The translations under genes and the position numbers were made by a program. A stretch of DNA of 64,000 nucleotides. Source: Papio anubis (taxonomy: Eukaryota; Chordata; Mammalia; Primates; Cercopithecidae). The DNA lies in contig NC_044989.1 of the NCBI RefSeq assembly GCF_008728515.1, forward strand, positions 69,589,754-69,653,753, written 5' to 3'. Of the stretch, positions 57,190 to 64,000 are shown one piece after another. The notes beneath the pieces were generated by a model. That model saw only the letters and a program-made list of their open reading frames with translations. It searched no databases and was not told where the DNA came from. Within the stretch, counting starts at the first letter, position 1. Each line of letters starts with the position of its first letter.

Positions 57190-57356
57190 TTAGTCGGAGT
57201 CTGGCTGTCGCCTAGGCTGGAGTGCAGTGGCTGATCTCCACTCACTGCAAGCTCCGGCCCTGCCATGCCATTCTCCTGCCTTCAGCCCTGAGCAGTTGGG
57301 ACTACGTGCCCGGCCACTCATGCCCAGCTAATTTCTTGTATTTTAGTAGAGATGGG
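57190..57356 (-). mobile_element. Partial AluY-like with many small indels, antisense
   Basis: GTCGGAGTCTGGCTGTCGCC, CTGCAAGCTCCGGCCCTGCC, ending TTTTAGTAGAGATGGG. Single bases are missing or extra at many points. Confidence 0.85.
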
Positions 57357-57441
57357 TTTGTTTTTTCTTTTGGAAATTTAAACATGAGTTCAAGGGTGCC
57401 CAGATGTGGGCAAGTGAACCACAGACAATGTCTGCTGAATA

Positions 57442-57719
57442 TTCTTTTTGAGACGGAGTCTCGGCTTTCTGCTCAGGCTGAGGGCAGTGGCCGGATCTCA
57501 ACTCACTGCAGTCTGGGCCTCGGTTTACCATTTATTCTCCTGCCTCTAGTCTTCCCCGAGTAGGCTGGGACTATAGGCTTCACCACCTCTAGCTTGCTTT
57601 TGTATTTTTTAGTAGGAGACGGGTTTCACTGTTAGCCAGGATGGTCTCGATCTCCTGACCTCATGGCATCCCGCCTCGGCCTCCCAAGTGCTGGATTACA
57701 GGCTTGAGCCCACCGCTAC
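57442..57719 (-). mobile_element. AluY-like with many small indels, antisense
   Basis: TTTTTGAGACGGAGTCTCGG, GTTAGCCAGGATGGTCTCGA, ending CCCACCGCTACCG. Young-type sequence with several 1-2 base indels (for example GTGCTGGATTACAGG with one G missing). Confidence 0.9.
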
Positions 57720-57739
57720 CGAATCATCTATTCTATACT

Positions 57740-57916
57740 AATAAAAAATTAGCTGCATGTACTGGAGCATACCTGTGGTCCCAACAACTTGGAAGGCTGA
57801 AGTGGGAGGACAGCTTGAGCCTAGGAGGTCAAGGCTGCAGTGAGCTATGATCATGCCACTGCCTTCCAGCCTAGGCAACTGGAAGAGACCCTTTCTCAAA
57901 ATAATAGTAATAAAAA
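57740..57916 (+). mobile_element. Partial Alu, sense
   Basis: TTAGCTGCATGTACTGGAGC to CTTTCTCAAAATAATAG. Old, second-arm-like. Confidence 0.8.
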
Positions 57917-58249
57917 CAGCACTATCTTCTGATAGAACTAGGAATGCACAAACTAATTTATACAAATCTGTCCCTGCTAAGAAGACACAAATCATTTAAA
58001 TTCCCAGTGTCATGTCAGCAAAGTCAATTCTGTATTCAAAGGCCAGCTTATTTTCACCACTTCAAGCAACAAAAAAAGATTACATATATGAAAAAGTTTC
58101 TAAATTAGTTTTTTTCAAACAAAGAAATGCTCTAAACTTTAGTAACACTACATGGGTCCAAGTTAACAACCAAGAACAAAAGATAGAAATCCTACAAAGA
58201 TTCCCGACACTTCCTAGGTTTCTGCATAGCAGCAATGAAAGGAAATTAA

Positions 58250-58587
58250 TAATAAATATTGGATTTACATTTTATTCAAAGGATAAATACAAAATTAAGA
58301 AAGAGTTCAAATTCAAAGCAAATATGCTTGATATTCCAAAACAATTCTACATACAAAGTACAATAGGAAAAAAACCAAAAGCCCCCATAAATTAGAGTGG
58401 CTAGACACATTCATGTCTAGCAGAAAGAAACTTGGAATTTAATGCAATGTTATTTCTCTCGCCTAGAAGCTAAAGCCTTAATTGTCCCAGATTTCTTCCA
58501 TCTCCTTATGGGCATTACTTGAAGACAACAATGGAGCAAGCTTTTTAATGAACTTGCCATAGTAAAAAACCAGTAACAGATGCCACA
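58250..58587 (-). other. Candidate terminal exon with 3' UTR and poly(A) signal
   Basis: On the minus strand a strong acceptor (pyrimidine-rich TTGTTGTCCTCTTTCCAG) ends at 58588. The exon then runs through a stop at 58478-58480 and about 210 bp of AT-rich UTR to AATAAA (plus-strand TTTATT, about 58268-58273), so cleavage near 58250 is expected. No transposable element is recognised in it. Confidence 0.5.
58478..58587 (-). CDS. Possible C-terminal coding segment, unknown protein
   Basis: Read on the minus strand from the acceptor, the segment gives two bases of a split codon and then 35 codons: WHLLLVFYYGKFIKKL, then APLLSSSNAHKEMEEIWDN, then TAA. It has a hydrophobic stretch, a basic turn and an acidic end. 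The frame stays open upstream through the acceptor to an ATG at 58658-58660, but the upstream part could be intron. Its phase (needs one base from the previous exon) fits the candidate exon at 63385-63473, which ends with one extra G; joined, the split codon would be GTG (Val). I do not recognise the family. The helical look fits either an alpha-solenoid C-terminus or a membrane tail. It could also be a chance ORF or part of a pseudogene. Confidence 0.42.
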
Positions 58588-58985
58588 CTGGAAAGAGGAC
58601 AACAATGTAACCTAAAAGGGAGCTACTGGCAGAAATAAAAACTAGTAATACTGATAACATCTAGACCTTTGCAGATGTTTAGAGTACTGTACAATCTTAA
58701 ATTATTATTTATCAACCTTTGGGTCTCACAAATTAAGAATGTACTAGGTAAGAATCAAGGAGTTATACCCAGTTCACAATACTGTTTCCTTCACTTGCCC
58801 TTTAGATATAATGGATCTGGAATTCTCAATGAGTGTTACATGGTTTGGGAATTCTGGCAATTTTCCTTCCATGACCTCCCTATACTTATCTCCATTTCAA
58901 AATACACAAAGCTGAGTGCCAGAGGCAAAAATTAATTCCTAAAGATCCAAAGAGTATATAATACTTGTCAAATCTGATATATCTC
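58588..58985. other. Unassigned AT-rich sequence, possible intron
   Basis: No element recognised; intronic if the minus-strand gene model is right. Confidence 0.3.
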
Positions 58986-59205
58986 GGCAGGACGCGGTGG
59001 CTCACGCCTGTAATCCCAGCACTTTGGGAGGCTGAGGAGGGCAGATCACTTGAGGTCAGGAGTTCGAGACCAGCCTGGCCAACATGGTGAAAACCCATCT
59101 CTACTAAAAGTACAAAAATTAGCTGGGCACGGTGGCACGCGCCTGCAGTCCCAGCTACTCCAGAGGTTGAGACAGAAGACTCACGTGAACCTGGAGGGAG
59201 ACAGA
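58986..59205 (+). mobile_element. Alu lacking its 3' end, sense
   Basis: GGCAGGACGCGGTGGCTCAC to GTGAACCTGGAGGGAGACAG. The last part of the right arm and the tail are missing. Confidence 0.9.
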
Positions 59206-61824
59206 GAGAGACCAAAGACTGGGCTGAATTCTACAAGCAGGCAAAACAGCACATCTATCCATTCAAATCACCCTGGCATAACTGTCTCCTGAAAAACATA
59301 GCAAGTACTATAACCACTAGGGATAGACTCTAGCCTGCTGTTCATAAAAGGATTCTGTAAGGGAATCTTTGCTCTATAATGAACAGACTGCTAGATATTA
59401 CAGAAACTTTAGATTGTCTTGCTACTCACTGACCTTAAATATATTATTCCTCTTTTGCAACTATCAATTCACTTAAAAATTTTAATCATTGCATACCCTG
59501 TAAGCTTCCTATAAACAACATGTTATTGCAAAATGTTTAAAAAGATGTGAGAAAATATCTGTGGAGTGTGGTATCAGAAAAGGCAGAGCCCTTGTTTTAT
59601 CTAATGATTCTTTCCCAAACTGGGAGGTTGGGGTAGAGACATGTGGCTTCTGGTAATACTTAGGCAGTGATTTCTTACTCTTAAAATCAACAGTAATGAA
59701 TAAAGTTTTGACATGAGAAATGTTTACAACTAAAATAGACATTGACTACATTCTTAGTACAATTTTTAACATAACTACAAATGTGTATATGCTTCAAATA
59801 TTAGCAAATTGCTTCAAAATGAAATTCTAAGTAAGTTTTTGGTAATTTATGCACAGTTCAGGCTTACTCACTGGAGTTAACAAGACATGAAGAAGAAATG
59901 ACCAACTGGCTCAGTAAACTAAACATTCACTTCAAAAAACACAAAACTGAAACAAAGCAAAGATGAGTCTAAAATTTCCACCTCTCAAGAAGTGTAATTT
60001 AAACAAATACCAAAAGCTTTATTTAAGCAAAAACATATTCAACCACAGAACATTTGAAAAGCTAACAGGATCATTTCTACATTCATTCTGAAAACAGTGT
60101 AGTAAGAAAGGTAATTTGAGAATTTCCAAAGATGTTCTCGCTAGCCATTATTTATGGTATACAACATAACATTTTGATATCAAGCTATTACAGACTTAAA
60201 AGTTAGTATGGCATAATTTTACAATCGTGCTTTCACTATGATTTTTATTTTAACCCTGGATATTATCGGTTTGAAGCTAATATTATCAGTCCTACTTGTT
60301 GTCACTGTCACAGAGCTGAAGATATGTTTAAATTCATCAAGCTAGGAAGATACCAAAATATTAACAATCTTTAAGTATAGTGAGAAAAAACTGATTTAAG
60401 TGTTAACATTTCTAAACTTGAGACTCTAACAGTAAAAACAAAGCAATCTGAAACCTGTTTCCATGGGTAAAACACTCTGCCTGGTATTCTTGTACACAAA
60501 ATTTACTAAATATGGGAATATCATAAAATGAAAATATCACTCCCTTCAATTTCTTTGGCCTTCACAAATTCAATGTGACTATGATCCTTTTCAATAATAC
60601 TTTCAATGACATTGTGCTTCTTTAGAAAAAAATCACAAGTTGTAGCATACAATAGTTTACATTAGCTCTTTTGTTGCTATGGTATATCCTAATTTTTTTA
60701 AAAGGGAGAAAAAAACCCAAAGAACTTCTTAAAATGTTTGTTAAAGCAAACATTTCAGTTGGTTTCCTTTCTTTGAAGAATAGAAATAAATGTCAGAGGA
60801 GTATTACTAAGGAGCCAAAAACAAAACAAAACAAAACAAACAAGCAAAACAAAAACAAAAACAAAAAAAACTCCTTTCCTCCCATCCTCAGAACTAACTC
60901 AGAACAAGAGATCTGTATTCAAAAAGATAAAACAATCTCACCGCAGAAACTACCTCCTATGAAACCTAAGAGAGAAAACCTGTAATAGCTCTCTTAACCA
61001 ACAGCCCCATCTGCACATCACCAAGCACCAGTTCTCTTTGGGTAGCAGTAATGCTTGTTTTTCATCTTTGCATATTAAGGACTGTTGTTTACAGATTTAT
61101 GGGTCATTTGTAGCTTACTTTGCAAATACCTTTCACTTCTTATGAAACACAATATGCCCCCAAACATGGACCATTATTCAAGCAGACAAAATCACTCACT
61201 CACAGCACTTTAACAACCCACCTCCACTCCATCTTCCCATTCTCACACCCTATGCCTTCCAATGAACCTAGTCTTTGCTAGTGATGAGTCCACCTGGAGA
61301 CAAACACTGCTTTAAAGATGATGTAATTTTCAATGCCTACCACAGTGACTTTCTCATAATAGGTATTAATAAACACTTGTTGACATAGTTATAATAAGCT
61401 AAAAACAGTTAACATTAATTTTTCTTTATCTTTTATTCTTACGGCATAGAATTTTTTTAAAAAGATTGAAAAACTGATTCCAATGTAATAATTATTTACT
61501 GGGCCACATGTTAGATGACAGACATGCCTCCCGGCCTAAAAAGAGCTCAGAGGGTAAGGAATTCTCAGTTATACATGAGTGAATTAAAACTTTAAATGTA
61601 GTACAAAAAAGAACTTTTTATATGAAGGATTCTTTATGTAGAGTATCTTTTTTGAAAAATCAGATTTTCTTATCCTATATTACACTGGTTTTAACTGGGC
61701 ATGGTCACTTTAGTAGTGTGCCTCATTACAATGTCTCTTTTATGTTAAGAACTTATAAAAGCATTTAAAAATCACTACTCAAATGGGATAGAGAGTAAGA
61801 AGACAGGAGAGAAGGAGAAACCAT
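59206..61824. other. AT-rich, repeat-poor stretch, possible intron
   Basis: 2.6 kb with no Alu, L1 or LTR recognised apart from an (AAAAC)n tract. Frames are short. It would be intron of the putative minus-strand gene, or a long UTR of another isoform. Confidence 0.35.
60818..60871. repeat. (AAAAC)n tract
   Basis: CAAAACAAAACAAAACAAAC units with interruptions. Confidence 0.9.
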
Positions 61825-61826
61825 GT

Positions 61827-62434
61827 TTTTTGTTTTGAGTCAGGAGGGTCTCACTCTGTCACTCAAGCTGAAGCACAGTGGCACAATCACAGCTCACAGT
61901 AGCCTCAAACTCCCAGGCTCAAGTGATCCTCCTACTTAAGCCTCCCAAGTTGCTGAGACTACAGGCGCAAGCCACCATGCCAAGTCAATTTAAAAAAAAA
62001 AAAAATTTTTTTTTTTTTTTTTTGAGACAGTCTTGCTCTGTTGCCAGGCTGGAGTGCAGTGGCGCGATCCTACCTCACTGCGACCTCCGTCTCCTGGGTT
62101 CAAACGATTCTCCTGCCTCAGTCTCCCATGTAGCTGGGACTACAGGCACGTGCCACCACGCCCAGCTAATTTTTGTATTTTTAGTAAAGACGGGGTTTCA
62201 CCATGTTGGCCGGGATGGTCTCGCTCTCTTGACCTCGTGATCTGTCTGCCTCGGCCTCCCAAAGTATTGGGATTACAGGCGTGAGCCACAGCGTCCGGCC
62301 AAAAATATTTTTGTAGAGACCAGGTCTCACTATGTTGCCCAGGCTATTCTCAAAACTCTTGAGCTCAAGCAATCCTCCCACCTCGGCCTCCCAAAGTGGA
62401 GACTGGTATTACAGGCTGAGCCACTGCACCCGGC
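61827..62434 (-). mobile_element. AluJ-like, antisense, split by another Alu
   Basis: 61827-62005 has the tail and one arm (GAGTCAGGAGGGTCTCACTC to GCCACCATGCCAAGTC). 62301-62434 resumes AAAAATATTTTTGTAGAGAC and ends CACTGCACCCGGC. Confidence 0.92.
62006..62300 (-). mobile_element. Alu, full length, antisense, inside AluJ
   Basis: T-rich tail, GAGACAGTCTTGCTCTGTTG, both arms, end CAGCGTCCGGCC. An AAAAATTTT-like stretch flanks both sides. Confidence 0.93.
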
Positions 62435-62524
62435 AGAGAATCCATGTTTGTTTGGAAAATATCACTTCTTTGTTCTTAATTTTGGTTTTCGATATTCAGT
62501 TTAGAACTTACCCTAGCTTTCAGT

Positions 62525-62546
62525 ATGTGTGTGTGTGTGTGTGTAC
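62525..62546. repeat. (TG)n microsatellite
   Basis: About ten TG units. A (TA)n tract also lies at about 62781-62798. Confidence 0.9.
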
Positions 62547-63384
62547 ACATGTGCTTTATAGAAAGACACACAGAGAGGGACACAGAGATTATGCACGCTA
62601 ATGATTGATTTCACACATTAGTTTTAACTTAGAATGCTGAATCAAACTTTAAACTATAAGAAATGCTACAAACCCACATGAATCATGTTTGTAAATAAGA
62701 AATGATACTATACACACACTAGCTGACTTACACAAAATAATCTTAGAAACAATTAAAGTAGATTAATATAGCTATAATAGCTATATATATATATATAATG
62801 TAAATAGTGACCTTATTTTATTCTTAAAAAGATCAGGTTTCTAGTCACCATGTATGAAAGTCCTTCCAAATTACCTCAAAATATAACAAATCTTTCTCTA
62901 ACCCTAATACACAAGCAGAATTCTATGATTCTCTAGCAACAACAATAACTATTAGAAAATCTTAACCTCACCAAGAAGTTCAAATGAGAAAAGAAAGGAA
63001 GGAAAAGACTTAGCTTACTTAAATAATTGTGCTAAATAGCTTACCTTCACAATTTAAAAGTAAAAACTTTTGAAAAAGAAGGACTTCACCAAAAACAGAC
63101 ACACTCTCCTATAGCCCCGAAGATCTGGCCAGAAAAGCTCCATGAAGAAATCATTACTCACAATTTTGGGGATATCAAATAATAATATTCTACTTTAAAT
63201 ATTTTAATCCAAATTGTCAACTTCCATTTCTGACACCTATAAGCTGAACATACCCCAGTATCACTTTATTTATATCTTCTTTATTCCTAAATATATTTCA
63301 GGGGTAGAGCACGGAAAATACAGAGAGAAAAATACCTAGAATGTAATACTAAATTTGGTGGCTATCAGTGTAAAGCATACATAC
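62547..63384. other. AT-rich, repeat-poor stretch, possible intron
   Basis: No transposable element recognised. A 43-codon minus frame at about 63080-63210 is noted among the rejected items. Confidence 0.3.
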
Positions 63385-63473
63385 CTTTTTCTGAGCTTAG
63401 CCTACCACATATACTGGAAATGATGAGGTCAACGACCTGCAAATCTTCCAAACAATCACAAATAACTTCCAAA
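63385..63473 (-). CDS. Candidate internal coding exon, unknown protein
   Basis: On the minus strand an 89-bp unit lies between an acceptor CCCTTAGTGCCAG (exon starts at 63473) and a good donor AAAAAG|GTATGT (exon ends at 63385). Its one open frame reads LEVICDCLEDLQVVDLII, then SSICGRLSSEK, plus a trailing G (phase 1). The regular leucine/valine spacing suggests an amphipathic helical repeat. The phase fits the terminal exon at 58478-58587. The acceptor tract is weak, and two other AG choices lie just upstream. No family is recognised. The surrounding 1 kb is repeat-free. Confidence 0.42.
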
Positions 63474-64000
63474 CTGGCACTAAGGGACTAGTTTTACGCA
63501 ACAATGCAGTGAAGGAAAGTTAAAATTAACTATAGGAAATTCTTCCTTGTGACAAAGTTGAAGAGAATACTGAATATGTCAGTATTAATTTAATAGCAGC
63601 TCTGTGTTGTGATTTTAAAGAACAAGATAAAATATGTCATTTAGCAGTCATTTAAAAAATAAAAGACTACAGATACAAGGAAATAAAAACCATTTTTAGG
63701 AGATGAAAACACAAAGAAGTAAGATACCCAATATGTACACATCCCATCTTCAAATTTAAAATCATATTGTCAGTTGTCGAAAGCAGCTCAAATTTAAAGT
63801 TTGTGCTACAAAATTGTGCAAATATGTTAAGAATTGGAGACCCACCAATGCACTACTATAATACTTTGCTTCCTAAATTTCTTCCACCTACAGGTAATAG
63901 ACAACAAGTTTGAGAAACTAAGGCTAACCAAACTTAGATATAAATCCTACCAAGACAATTTTTCAGTTTTAAGTTTTACAGTTTGATTTAAAAACAAAAC
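63474..64000. other. Unassigned AT-rich sequence to window end
   Basis: No repeat or exon recognised. The putative minus-strand gene would continue beyond 64000. Confidence 0.3.

Noticed and set aside
63080..63210. 43-codon minus-strand frame reading ...NDFFMELFWPDLRGYRR...
   Set aside because: Looks protein-like but lacks a convincing acceptor and donor in the same frame and ends in a stop; left out of the gene model.
1..64000. tRNA, rRNA, snRNA, CRISPR or prokaryotic-type systems
   Set aside because: No tRNA A/B-box pair, snRNA-like sequence or regularly spaced direct repeats were recognised; the only small-RNA-derived sequence is the 7SL/Alu family.

Overview
This window is a stretch of primate, almost certainly human, nuclear genome. 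The evidence is dozens of Alu elements (old AluJ-like to younger AluY-like copies), L1 copies from old L1M/L1ME to a primate-specific L1PA-type fragment, MIR and L2 fossils, MaLR/MST/MLT1-type LTRs, hAT and Tigger DNA transposon remnants, and two HERV-K-group solo LTRs (MER11-type and LTR5-type). No rRNA, tRNA, CRISPR array or bacterial-type operon was seen. Family names come from recognising consensus features by eye, not from a RepeatMasker run, so boundaries are good to a few bases only where a target-site duplication (TSD) is quoted.

Layout. 1-814 is an antisense MER11-type LTR cut by the window edge. 1.7-13 kb is old L1, L2, MIR and hAT material with Alu insertions. 14.3-15.7 kb is mostly unassigned and holds a possible spliced coding exon (+) with ATG at 15430 and donor at 15579/15580. 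15.7-26.5 kb is a dense nest: an L1PA fragment inside an AluJ, an Alu inside a MaLR-type LTR, an Alu inside MER2, a tandem Alu pair and an antisense L1ME carrying six antisense Alus. 26.5-41.5 kb mixes L2/MIR/MLT1 remnants with unassigned sequence, an AluY inside an Alu inside an L1ME, and an antisense LTR5-type solo LTR at 39932-40892. 41.6-49.9 kb has no Alu and contains a CpG island at about 44.3-45.6 kb. 49.9-55.1 kb is a sense L1M followed by an antisense L1ME, both interrupted. 55.1-57.7 kb is a rearranged segment with a roughly 200-bp inverted repeat and indel-rich AluY copies. 58-64 kb is AT-rich and repeat-poor.

Genes. No complete protein-coding gene is visible. The best evidence is on the minus strand: a terminal-exon-like unit (strong acceptor before 58587, stop at 58478-58480, AATAAA near 58268-58273) and a possible upstream exon at 63385-63473 whose phase fits it. 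I do not recognise the protein. The 15.1-15.6 kb plus-strand exon candidate and the CpG island are further leads. Long ORFs inside the CpG island, and most other ORFs, look like by-products of base composition or of repeats.
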